From NCBI GenBank assembly GCA_937916085.1, contig CALGGO010000112.1, positions 1 through 64,000 on the forward strand: a stretch of DNA of 64,000 nt, given 5' to 3'. Shown here one piece after another: positions 32,722 to 40,098 of the stretch. This DNA is from an uncultured Prevotellaceae bacterium. Its GTDB lineage: Bacteria > Bacteroidota > Bacteroidia > Bacteroidales > Muribaculaceae. The translations under genes and the position numbers were made by a program. The first letter of the stretch is position 1. The number at the start of each line of letters is the position of its first letter. The notes under the pieces are model-generated. The model was not told the origin of the DNA, ran no database searches, and worked only from the letters and a program-made list of their open reading frames with translations.

Positions 32722-34026
32722 ATGGATTGCAGAGTGGAAATACCTGTGGTGCAGGAACGCCAAGTGGCGTTGCCGCCATCGAAGAGCCTCGCCGCCAGAG
32801 TGTTGATGATCAATGCGCTGGCTGGGGGGGCGAGGAGCGAGGATCGGGAATCGAGGATCGTGGATCGATGCCAACAGACATGCTGCGACGACATTGAGGT
32901 GATGGCTAAGGCACTGGCGAGTGATGGCGACCACATCGACGTGGGAGCCTCGGGCACGGCGATGCGCTTTCTCACCGCTTATTTCGCTTGCCAGGAGGGT
33001 CGCACGGTGACGCTCGACGGCATCCCCCGCATGCGCCAGCGTCCCATCGGTCCGCTCGTCGATGCTCTGCGGCAGATGGGCGCCAGCATCTACTATCTTG
33101 GCGACGAGGGCTTCCCTCCGCTCAAGATTGCTGGTCGCGAGCTGCATGGCGGCACCCTCACCCTGCGCGGCGACGTGAGCAGCCAGTTCATCTCGGCGTT
33201 GCTGATGATAGCGCCTGTGGTGGGCGGCATCACGCTCACTGTAGAGGGCGACATCGTGTCGCGCCCCTACATCGACATGACGCTCGCCCTAATGCGCCAC
33301 TACGGCATCGACGCATGTGTGGTGGGCGAGAATCAAATCATGGTTCCTGAAGGGCATTACGTGTCGGCACCTTATTATCTTGAGGGTGACTGGAGCGCCG
33401 CTAGTTACTGGTTTGCCCTGAAAGCCCTGCTGCCCGAGTCGCGCATCGTGCTCTCGCCGCTTTTTGAGAACAGCATTCAGGGCGACTGGGCGATAGTTGA
33501 GATGATGGAGCCGCTGGGAGTGAAGGTGCATTTTCTTGAGGATGGTAAGGTGACGCTTTCCTGCTCAAATTGCCATACTCCCCCTTTATCCCCCTCTATC
33601 TTAGAGGGGGAGCTTGCGTCGGCTGCCACAGCGGACAAGGCACGCCTTGTCCCTACATATATACGCGACATGGCGGCTACCCCCGACCTGGTGCCCACCC
33701 TAGCCGTGACGCTGTGCCTGCTGCGGGTGCCGTTCACGCTCACGGGAGTGGCGACGCTGCGCCTCAAGGAGAGCGACCGGCTAGAGGCGTTGCGCATGGA
33801 GCTTGGCACGCTGGGTTATAGCCTTGATGTGGGCGACAACAGCGTGAGCTACGACGGCAACCACACCGAAATAAAGGGTGAAGTTGTACTTGACCCTCAC
33901 AGCGACCACCGCATGGCGATGGCGCTGAGCCTCGCAGCCACCCGCCATCCTGGCATCACAATAAAAGATGCCGAGGTGGTAAGTAAGTCTTACCCCAGTT
34001 GGTGGAAGCAACTACTGAAAAAATAA
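32722..34026 (+). CDS. aroA: 3-phosphoshikimate 1-carboxyvinyltransferase (EPSP synthase) with in-frame repeat insertions
   Basis: AroA makes EPSP in the shikimate route to aromatic amino acids. The 434-residue protein keeps the catalytic motifs LPPSKSLAARVLM (about 18-30), DVGASGTAMRFL, MAATPDLVPTLAV, LRLKESDR and DHRMAMALS. An upstream TTG at 32701 lies in the promoter, so ATG 32722 is the start. Two stretches look inserted: about 37-49 (from a GGATCG-type repeat) and about 282-312 (from two palindromic repeats). Both keep the frame and fall between conserved blocks, so the enzyme is probably active. Confidence 0.92.
   Translation: MDCRVEIPVVQERQVALPPSKSLAARVLMINALAGGARSEDRESRIVDRCQQTCCDDIEVMAKALASDGDHIDVGASGTAMRFLTAYFACQEGRTVTLDGIPRMRQRPIGPLVDALRQMGASIYYLGDEGFPPLKIAGRELHGGTLTLRGDVSSQFISALLMIAPVVGGITLTVEGDIVSRPYIDMTLALMRHYGIDACVVGENQIMVPEGHYVSAPYYLEGDWSAASYWFALKALLPESRIVLSPLFENSIQGDWAIVEMMEPLGVKVHFLEDGKVTLSCSNCHTPPLSPSILEGELASAATADKARLVPTYIRDMAATPDLVPTLAVTLCLLRVPFTLTGVATLRLKESDRLEALRMELGTLGYSLDVGDNSVSYDGNHTEIKGEVVLDPHSDHRMAMALSLAATRHPGITIKDAEVVSKSYPSWWKQLLKK
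32831..32870. repeat. GGATCG-type repeat in frame inside aroA
   Basis: CGAGGAGCGAGGATCGGGAA and following TCGAGGATCGTGGATCGATG consist of degenerate 8-9 bp GGATCGGGA-like units. The same words, reverse-complemented, form the intergenic arrays at 19480-19520 and 59224-59277. Confidence 0.75.
33576..33656. repeat. Palindromic repeats in frame inside aroA
   Basis: CCCCCTCTA (33590-33598) pairs with TAGAGGGGG (33602-33610). GGACAAGGC (33633-33641) pairs with GCCTTGTCC (33644-33652), followed by CTAC. The second palindrome with its CTAC flank recurs exactly in the intergenic DNA at 35448-35471. Confidence 0.85.
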
Positions 34027-34036
34027 GAAAAACAAC

Positions 34037-34077
34037 CTTGGTACACAATTTTATGGTCCATAAAATTGTGTACCAAG
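34037..34077. repeat. Perfect 41-bp palindrome before the AAA ATPase gene
   Basis: CTTGGTACACAATTTTATGG, one central T, then the exact reverse complement. It lies 10 bases after the aroA stop and is followed by a T run, so as RNA it could terminate aroA. It also covers the -33 region of the next promoter, so it could equally be an operator. Confidence 0.9.
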
Positions 34078-34088
34078 ATTTTTTTTTC

Positions 34089-34096
34089 TACTTTTG
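34089..34096 (+). promoter_or_regulatory. Promoter -7 box of the AAA ATPase gene
   Basis: TACTTTTG at 34089-34096, 26 bases before ATG 34122. No TTTG is seen at -33; the palindrome occupies that position. Confidence 0.6.
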
Positions 34097-34121
34097 CCCC
34101 GAAATTATTTATCAAATCACT

Positions 34122-35246
34122 ATGGATAAAACATTTGTATATGGTATGTCGGTAGAAGGAAAGAACTTTACCGATCGCAAACGCGAAACTGAAAGGCTTA
34201 AACTTGACTTTGAGAACGGCATTAACGTGATTCTTGTATCACCTCGTCGTATAGGTAAAAGCTCAATTGTAAAGAAAGTCATGTCAGAAATTACAGACCC
34301 TAATATAAAAGTTGTATATATGGACATATACGACTGTCGTAGCGAGTATGACTTCTACAATCGTTTTGCTCTTACACTGATGAAAGAAACAGCGACAAAA
34401 ACCGAGCAAGTGATTAAAAACATAAAGCGTTTTCTTATCAGGCTTTCCCCTAAAATCTCATTCTCGCCCGACAACATAAACGACATTTCTCTCTCGCTTG
34501 GCATCACTCCACAAAACTACCAGCCAGAGGAAATTCTACAACTCCCGGAGCTTATAGCAAAGGAAAAGGGTGTTCATCTTGTGGTATGTATTGACGAATT
34601 TCAGCAAATAGGAGAGTTCCCGGAATCGATAACCGTTCAGAAACGCTTGCGTGGAGTGTGGCAACACCAGCGAAATGTGTCATATTGCCTCTTTGGGAGT
34701 AAGAAACACCTGATGATAAATTTGTTTCAAAACCGCAAGATGCCATTCTATCAGTTTGGTGAGATGATGTATCTTGACATAATTCCTACACAGGAGTGGA
34801 TACCTTTCATTTGTAGGCGCTTTGAGAGTCAAGGAAAGACAATCTCAGAAGATTTGGCGCAAAGAATATGTGAGACTGTTGAAAATGTCTCTTCTTATGT
34901 TCAACAACTTGCTTGGAACGTTTTTGCAGAGACCAAAGTTGATGTTACCGAACAAGATTTCATTAACGGAGTAGATGCCCTGCTCGCACAATGCTCTGGT
35001 CTCTTTGAGGAACAACTTAAAGGCTTGACTTCATATCAGATTAATTTCATTCGGGCGATATGCAATGGTGTTACATCTGGTTTTGGCAGCAAGGCGATGC
35101 TTTTGGAATACAATTTGGGTAGCAAGTCAAATATCTCGGCAATAAAAAACGCATTAATTGAACGTGAACTTATCGAGAGCAAAAACGGAGCTATCTATAT
35201 CGAAGACCCGGTATTCAGATTGTGGTTTAGGAAAAAGTATTTGTAA
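34122..35246 (+). CDS. AAA+ ATPase, archaeal-type (ATPase_2 family)
   Basis: A 374-residue protein with Walker A ILVSPRRIGKSS (about residues 39-50), Walker B LVVCIDEFQQI (about 155-165) and a sensor-like CLFGSKKHLM segment. The C-terminal part (about 295-374, ending VFRLWFRKKYL) looks like a winged helix. Related proteins are common, often solitary, in Bacteroidota and archaea, with poorly known roles; no nuclease domain follows here. ATG 34122 lies after the -7 box, so the longer ORF start at 33999 inside aroA is rejected. It is more AT-rich than its neighbours, which suggests acquisition. Confidence 0.82.
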   Translation: MDKTFVYGMSVEGKNFTDRKRETERLKLDFENGINVILVSPRRIGKSSIVKKVMSEITDPNIKVVYMDIYDCRSEYDFYNRFALTLMKETATKTEQVIKNIKRFLIRLSPKISFSPDNINDISLSLGITPQNYQPEEILQLPELIAKEKGVHLVVCIDEFQQIGEFPESITVQKRLRGVWQHQRNVSYCLFGSKKHLMINLFQNRKMPFYQFGEMMYLDIIPTQEWIPFICRRFESQGKTISEDLAQRICETVENVSSYVQQLAWNVFAETKVDVTEQDFINGVDALLAQCSGLFEEQLKGLTSYQINFIRAICNGVTSGFGSKAMLLEYNLGSKSNISAIKNALIERELIESKNGAIYIEDPVFRLWFRKKYL

Positions 35247-35249
35247 AAA

Positions 35250-35422
35250 AACTCAAGTTTCGCAAGTTGTTAACTTGCTCAAAGTTTAATGTTTAGTGGT
35301 TAGAGTTTAGAGGATAATCAGTGTGAAAAATTGAAAATTTTGAAAAAAATTTCTTCTCTAAACGCTAAACTCTAACCTCTAAACTTCAAGTTTATAAAGC
35401 TTTAGAAACTTGAGTAAAAAAA
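35250..35422. repeat. Long imperfect inverted repeat after the AAA ATPase gene
   Basis: The arms begin ACTCAAGTTT (35251-35260) and end AAACTTGAGT (about 35406-35415). Between them GTTAGAGTTTAGAGG on one side faces CTCTAAACTCTAACCTCTAA on the other. A small nested palindrome GCAAGTT/AACTTGC lies at 35262-35278. It may be a large RNA hairpin or an element remnant. Confidence 0.65.
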
Positions 35423-35447
35423 TGAAGCGCAAACTTGACGGACTTTC

Positions 35448-35472
35448 GGACAAGGCACGCCTTGTCCCTACT
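35448..35472. repeat. Palindromic repeat, intergenic copy
   Basis: GGACAAGGCACGCCTTGTCC followed by CTAC, identical to the copy inside aroA (33633-33656). A diverged relative is at 52220-52243. Confidence 0.85.
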
Positions 35473-35519
35473 TAAAACTTAACACTTAACACTTAACACT
35501 TATTACTTAACGCTTAACA
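35471..35519. repeat. 7-bp tandem array (AACACTT)
   Basis: About six units of AACACTT-like words run up to the ATG at 35523. It is the reverse complement of the AAGTGTT array at 25295-25368. Confidence 0.85.
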
Positions 35520-35522
35520 ACC

Positions 35523-35942
35523 ATGCTTCCTGCGTTTTACATATTTCTTGCTATGGTGGTGATAGGGGTGATACTCTTTATCCACGACCGCTTGACGGAT
35601 AAGAGGGAAGAAGGGAGAGAGGAGAGCGGGGAGAATGAAGATGTGCCCGAGCCCCAGGATGCGTGCAGCGACGACTGCTGCGGCATCCATGACGTGTGCC
35701 CCAGCGAGATGATGCTGCGCCACCTCAACGACCCCATCGAGTACTACGACGACGAGGAGCTCGACGCCTTCAAGGGGCGCGAGCCCGATGACTACAGCTC
35801 CGACGAGCTGGAACAGTGGCGCGACGTGCTCTACACTCTCAAGCCCCACGAGCTGATGCCCTGGGAACGCTCCATCAAGAAACGCGGCATCATCATGCCC
35901 GAGGTCATCAAAGAGGAACTTATTTCAATGCATAATGCATAA
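35523..35942 (+). CDS. Small membrane-anchored acidic Cys-rich protein, Bacteroidales-type
   Basis: A 139-residue protein with one N-terminal membrane span (about 3-20) and a long acidic cytoplasmic or periplasmic tail. A cysteine cluster CSDDCCGIHDVC (about 48-59) is followed by YYDDEELDAFKGRE and WRDVLYTLKPHELMPWE. I recognise the pattern from Bacteroidales proteins of unknown function (sometimes mis-called phospholipase). The cysteines may bind metal. The last codons (MHNA) come from the following ATAATGCAT array. Confidence 0.7.
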   Translation: MLPAFYIFLAMVVIGVILFIHDRLTDKREEGREESGENEDVPEPQDACSDDCCGIHDVCPSEMMLRHLNDPIEYYDDEELDAFKGREPDDYSSDELEQWRDVLYTLKPHELMPWERSIKKRGIIMPEVIKEELISMHNA

Positions 35943-35984
35943 TGCTTAATGCATAATGCTTAATGCAGAATGCACAATGCACAA
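35930..35984. repeat. Tandem array of TAATGCA/ATAATGCTTA words
   Basis: The array overlaps the last codons and stop of the preceding gene and flows into a CTAGA array. Similar words recur at 62978-63024. Confidence 0.8.
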
Positions 35985-36056
35985 TCTAGGCAATCTAGAA
36001 CATCTAGAACATCTAGAACATCTAGAACATCCAGAACATCTACAACCTCTAGATGC
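35985..36056. repeat. 9-bp CTAGA tandem array
   Basis: About seven units of CATCTAGAA with drift (TCTAGG, CCAGAA, CTACAA). A spurious ORF of TSRTSR repeats results from it. Confidence 0.9.
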
Positions 36057-36106
36057 TGTGTAATATCAACTTTTCAAAGAAAAAAATTATTTTTTTGTAA
36101 TAAAAT

Positions 36107-36137
36107 TTTGCAAATTCGCTTAAAAATACTACCTTTG
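36107..36137 (+). promoter_or_regulatory. Promoter of the large adhesin gene
   Basis: -33 TTTG (36107-36110) and -7 TACCTTTG (36130-36137) are spaced 19 bases. The leader would be about 95 bases and ends in the element shared with the next adhesin gene (36207-36244). Confidence 0.75.
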
Positions 36138-36206
36138 TGGCATACTATTGAATAATTGCGATATTTGTCATTATGTAAATATTTACCATTAAATATTTTA
36201 GTGTTT

Positions 36207-36244
36207 ATTTTCTATATTATTAACCAAAACCGTTTTTTTATGAA
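36207..36244 (+). promoter_or_regulatory. Shared 38-base leader element, copy 1
   Basis: ATTTTCTATATTATTAACCA followed by AAACCGTTTTTTTATGAA, identical to 40061-40098 and including the start codon. Weaker versions (ATTATTAAYCA then a T run and ATGAA) precede the 16667 and 30371 genes. Confidence 0.8.
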
Positions 36245-39200
36245 AAAATTCATTTACTCTTTGGTTTTATGCGCGATAGCTGCTATTCCAGCTTTTGCAC
36301 AGGAGACCTTGACGGTGTATGACGGCGACGCAACTAACGGTTACGTTCCCGTTTACGGCTTCTATGCCGATGCTTACCAGAAGATCGACATGGTGATGCC
36401 AGGTGACGACCTTAGCGAGTTGCAGGGTGCCACTCTCACCAAGTTGACATGGTACCTGACAACTCCAGCTGCAGCAGCGTGGGCTGGCAACTTCCAGATT
36501 TACTTGATGGAGGTTGGCTATGCAACACCCACTGCCTATGCCGATGTGGCTAATGCAACCCTTGTCTTTGAGGGTCCACTTGATGGCACTGGCGAGACAC
36601 TGGAGATTGAGTTTGCCAACGACTACACCTATGATGGTGGCAACCTGCTGATTGCTGTTCGTCAGGTAGAGACGGGCACTTACAAGAGTGCTACCTTCGC
36701 AGGTCAAGAGGCTACTGGCGCAGCTCTCCAGGGCTACAGCTACAGCTCACTCGAGGCTGTGAACATGAACGTTCGCAACTTCTTGCCCAAGACCACATTT
36801 GAGTTCACTCCTGGTGCTGGCGTTATCTACTACAAGCCCAAGAACTTGGCTGTTGAGGCAGGCGTTAACGACGCAGTTGTTACTTGGGTTAATGGTGGCG
36901 ACGAGACCTCTTGGGGCGTTGAGTACAAGAAGGCTGCCGATGAGGAGTGGATTGATGCCGGTACAGTTACCGAGAAAACCATTACCCTCGATGCACTTGA
37001 GGCTGGCGTGAAGTATGACGTTCGCGTTAAGAGTATCTATGCCGACGGCGGCGAGAGCGGATGGACTCAGACCTCATTTGCTACCCTCGCTTGCGAGGAG
37101 AGCGACATGGGCGAGGTAGAGTACACCCTCACCGACACCTACGGCGACGGATGGAACGGCGGCGGCAAGCTGCAGATCTTCCTTGCTGGCACCGACGTGC
37201 TGGTTCAAGAGCTCCAACTTCCTAACGGCAGTGGCAACAGCGAGCTCTCGGGCACCTTCAAGCTGTGCTACGGCGTTGACTACGACCTCGTTTGGGTAGC
37301 TGGTACTTACAACTATGAGAACGGCTTCATTCTGATTGGCCCAGAGGGCGAGACTATCGCTGAGTTCCAAGGAACAGGTCAAAGCACTGGCCCAGTTCCC
37401 GAACCAGGTATCTTGACCACCTTCCAAATCCACATGAACACTTGCCCACGTCCAACCGAAGTTGTTGCTGAGAACATCACTTACAACAGCGCAGAGATCA
37501 GTTGGATTCCTGGCACTCAAGAGCAAGACCTCTTTGAGCTTGTTTATGCTAAGGGCGAGTTTGATCCCGATGCAATCAACATGGTTCCTGTTCAGGTTAA
37601 CGATCCATTCTGCACCCTCACCGACCTTGAGGAGAACAGCGCTTACAGCGTATATGTACGCAGCGTCTGCAGCGAGGAGGATCACAGCCGCTGGAGCAAG
37701 GTTTGCACCTTCGAGACTCCATTGCGCTTCCCACTTCCCGAGGATCTCGCTGTTACCAACATCACTAAGAACAGCGCTGAGGCCAACTGGACAGGCACTG
37801 CCGAGACCTACAACTTCCGCTATCGTCCCGTTACCGGTCTGAATGACAGCTTCGAGGATGAGGTTACTACCATGCAAAACGTTGACAACGACGGCGACGG
37901 CAACGCATGGCAAATCCTAAAGATTGTTGACTGGAACATGGGTGGCGTTGCTCTTACTGCTGCCGATGGCGAATACTGCATCGTTTCGGAGTCAGTGACT
38001 ATCGAAGGATCTACTGCTGTAACAGGCGACAACTGGCTGATTTCTCCGAAGTGTGACCTCGCAGGAACTCTTAGTCTCTCGGCTGCCGACCTTGGCGAGA
38101 GCTATGGCGAGAGCTTCAGTGTGATGATTTCTACTACCGGCAACAATCCTGCCGACTTCACTGAGCTTGCATCTGAGAGCATTGCTAGCGCTCTCAACGA
38201 GTGGAACAACTTTGAGTATGACCTGAGCGCATTTGAGGGTCAGCAAGGTTATGTAGCTATCCGTCACCAGCCAAATGGCAGCGGTGGTTACATCCTCATG
38301 ATTGACAACGTTAAGATTGCAGGCGAGGGCGTTCCCGAGGCCGAGTGGACTCTGATGGAAGGCGTTACCAGCCCCGTTACTATGGAAGGTCTTGAGCCAG
38401 GCACACTCTATGAGTGCCAGGTACAGGGCAACTTCGACGAGGGCAGCTCGCAGTGGACTGAGAGCGTGCTCTTCACCACTACTAGCGCCGACGCTATGCC
38501 TGCAGAAGTTACTGTTGACAACATCACCGCTACTACTGCCGATGTTAACGTAATTGGCTCGCAAGACACTTACAACATCCGCTACCGCACTGCTGCTATC
38601 CACTACGGTGTAGTAGAGGACTTCCTTGGCTATGAGACTGGTGACGTTCCTACTGGCTGGACTGTTATCGATGCCGACGGCGACGGTCAGAACTGGTATG
38701 TATGGAACCTCACTCTTGAGGATGGCACAGTACAGACTACTCTGTCTTCTAACAGCTACATCAACAACTATGGCGCATTGACTCCCGACAACTGGATTAT
38801 CACTCCATTGAGCACTCTCGGCAACGAGGTACAGTTTGTTGCTTGGGGACAAGATCCTAGCTATGCAGCTGAGCACTTCCAGGTATATGTAAGCACTACC
38901 GGCACCGACGTAGCCGACTTCTCGCCAATCAGCGAGGAAATCATCGCTACCGGTGAGAAGACTACCTACACCTTCGACCTTGGTCCTTACGCTGGTGAGC
39001 AGGGCTACATCGCTCTCCGTCACTTCAACGTAACCGACATGTACGTCCTCAACGTTACCGACTTCTACATGGCAGGTGAGCAAGAGGATGTTCCCGCCGG
39101 CGACTGGATTGTTGTTGAGAACGTAGAAGTACCTTACACTCTCGAGGGTCTCGCTCCTGAGACTACCTATGAGCTGCAGGTACAGGGCATCTTTAATGCT

Positions 39201-39728
39201 AAGGCTACTACCGCTTGGACTAACAGCGTATTCTTCACCACTCTCGAGGGCCAGGCTGAGGCTCCTTACTACTTGGTTGGTACATTCAACGACTGGAACC
39301 AGACTGAGGAAGGCGGACGCATCGAGTTCGTTGACAACAAGGCTGAGGGCGTAGTTCTTGATACCGATGCTGAGTTCAAGGTTATCACTCCTGCTGTGGA
39401 TGGTGGCTGGATCTGGTACGGTGGTGTTGATGAGAACCAAGTTGGCTTCTTCTACATCGACGAAGCCCTCCTGGGTGTAAACCTCACTATGTGCGACGGT
39501 GCTAACTTCCGCATCTATGAGGCTGGCACTTACGACTTCGAGCTCGTATTTGACAGAGAAGACGGCATCCCAATGTTGAAGGTTACCAAGAACGTGACTG
39601 GCATCAGCACTATCGCTGTTGACAGCCAGAGCAACGACTGGTACAACCTCAACGGCCAGAAGCTCAACGGCAAGCCCGTTACTCCTGGTATCTACATCAA
39701 CGGCAACAAGAAGGTTATCATCAAATAA
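36240..39728 (+). CDS. Large secreted multidomain adhesin-like protein with T9SS-type tail
   Basis: A 1162-residue protein starting at ATG 36240 (signal peptide 1-21, PAFAQ); the longer ORF start at 36156 lacks support. Domains in order: N-terminal beta domain (about 22-195), Fn3-like (about 200-285), a TYGDGWNGG domain (about 295-400), Fn3-like repeats (about 405-530), anchor-J domain 1 (about 540-700), a second anchor-J domain (about 795-950), GTFNDWN module (about 1010-1105) and tail YNLNGQKLNG ... GIYINGNKKVIIK. The repeats are highly similar to the next large gene. It is probably surface-exposed; the ligand is unknown. Confidence 0.85.
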   Translation: MKKFIYSLVLCAIAAIPAFAQETLTVYDGDATNGYVPVYGFYADAYQKIDMVMPGDDLSELQGATLTKLTWYLTTPAAAAWAGNFQIYLMEVGYATPTAYADVANATLVFEGPLDGTGETLEIEFANDYTYDGGNLLIAVRQVETGTYKSATFAGQEATGAALQGYSYSSLEAVNMNVRNFLPKTTFEFTPGAGVIYYKPKNLAVEAGVNDAVVTWVNGGDETSWGVEYKKAADEEWIDAGTVTEKTITLDALEAGVKYDVRVKSIYADGGESGWTQTSFATLACEESDMGEVEYTLTDTYGDGWNGGGKLQIFLAGTDVLVQELQLPNGSGNSELSGTFKLCYGVDYDLVWVAGTYNYENGFILIGPEGETIAEFQGTGQSTGPVPEPGILTTFQIHMNTCPRPTEVVAENITYNSAEISWIPGTQEQDLFELVYAKGEFDPDAINMVPVQVNDPFCTLTDLEENSAYSVYVRSVCSEEDHSRWSKVCTFETPLRFPLPEDLAVTNITKNSAEANWTGTAETYNFRYRPVTGLNDSFEDEVTTMQNVDNDGDGNAWQILKIVDWNMGGVALTAADGEYCIVSESVTIEGSTAVTGDNWLISPKCDLAGTLSLSAADLGESYGESFSVMISTTGNNPADFTELASESIASALNEWNNFEYDLSAFEGQQGYVAIRHQPNGSGGYILMIDNVKIAGEGVPEAEWTLMEGVTSPVTMEGLEPGTLYECQVQGNFDEGSSQWTESVLFTTTSADAMPAEVTVDNITATTADVNVIGSQDTYNIRYRTAAIHYGVVEDFLGYETGDVPTGWTVIDADGDGQNWYVWNLTLEDGTVQTTLSSNSYINNYGALTPDNWIITPLSTLGNEVQFVAWGQDPSYAAEHFQVYVSTTGTDVADFSPISEEIIATGEKTTYTFDLGPYAGEQGYIALRHFNVTDMYVLNVTDFYMAGEQEDVPAGDWIVVENVEVPYTLEGLAPETTYELQVQGIFNAKATTAWTNSVFFTTLEGQAEAPYYLVGTFNDWNQTEEGGRIEFVDNKAEGVVLDTDAEFKVITPAVDGGWIWYGGVDENQVGFFYIDEALLGVNLTMCDGANFRIYEAGTYDFELVFDREDGIPMLKVTKNVTGISTIAVDSQSNDWYNLNGQKLNGKPVTPGIYINGNKKVIIK

Positions 39729-39750
39729 TCTTCCTTGAGTTGATAAATCG

Positions 39751-39780
39751 AAAAAGCACCCGCCCCGCGGGTGCTTTTTT
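39751..39780 (+). terminator. Terminator of the first large adhesin gene
   Basis: AAAAAGCACCCGC pairs with GCGGGTGCTTTTT around CCC. The sequence is almost the same as the terminator after the next adhesin gene (43532-43562). Confidence 0.95.
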
Positions 39781-39781
39781 T

Positions 39782-39902
39782 GCTAGATGTTCTAGACTTT
39801 CTATATTTTCTATATTTTCTAGATATTCTAGATATTCTAGATATTCTAGATTTTCTAGATTTTCTAGATTTTCTAGATATTCTAGACTTCCTAGACCTTC
39901 TA
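39782..39902. repeat. 9-bp CTAGA tandem array, longest copy
   Basis: About thirteen units of CTAGATATT, CTAGATTTT or CTAGACTTC start directly after the terminator T run. It is followed by a CCGATAA/CCAATAA array. Confidence 0.92.
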
Positions 39903-39958
39903 AAACCCGATAACCGATAACCAATAACCAATAACCGATAACCAATAACCGATAACCC
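39903..39958. repeat. 7-bp tandem array (CCGATAA/CCAATAA)
   Basis: About eight units, alternating CCGATAA and CCAATAA, between the CTAGA array and the promoter of the second adhesin gene. Confidence 0.88.
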
Positions 39959-39992
39959 CTCTTCAACAAATCACGCATTTTTCATCATTAAA

Positions 39993-40024
39993 TTTGTTTT
40001 TTTGACAACAAATCGCTATCTTTG
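39993..40024 (+). promoter_or_regulatory. Promoter of the second large adhesin gene
   Basis: -33 TTTG (39993-39996) and -7 TATCTTTG (40017-40024) with a 20-base spacer; leader about 65 bases. Confidence 0.7.
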
Positions 40025-40060
40025 CCCTTTGAATGTTTTTAGCATAAATTTTTAGAGATA

Positions 40061-40098
40061 ATTTTCTATATTATTAACCAAAACCGTTTTTTTATGAA
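40061..40098 (+). promoter_or_regulatory. Shared 38-base leader element, copy 2
   Basis: Identical to 36207-36244, through the start codon. Confidence 0.8.

Noticed and set aside
35970..36155. Small ORF with TSRTSR repeats
   Set aside because: Translation of the CTAGA array; no ribosome site and no conserved protein pattern.
37992..39440. Minus-strand ORF of 482 codons opposite the first large adhesin
   Set aside because: Antisense shadow of a repetitive gene; the similar minus-strand ORF in the sulfatase-length secreted gene region (30659-32167, plus strand) is the same artefact.
39782..39902. CTAGA arrays considered as CRISPR
   Set aside because: Units are 9 bp with no unique spacers and there are no cas genes in the window.
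39692..39978. Minus-strand ORFs with RKSRKS and LENLEN repeats
   Set aside because: They are translations of the CTAGA and CCGATAA arrays downstream of the adhesin gene.
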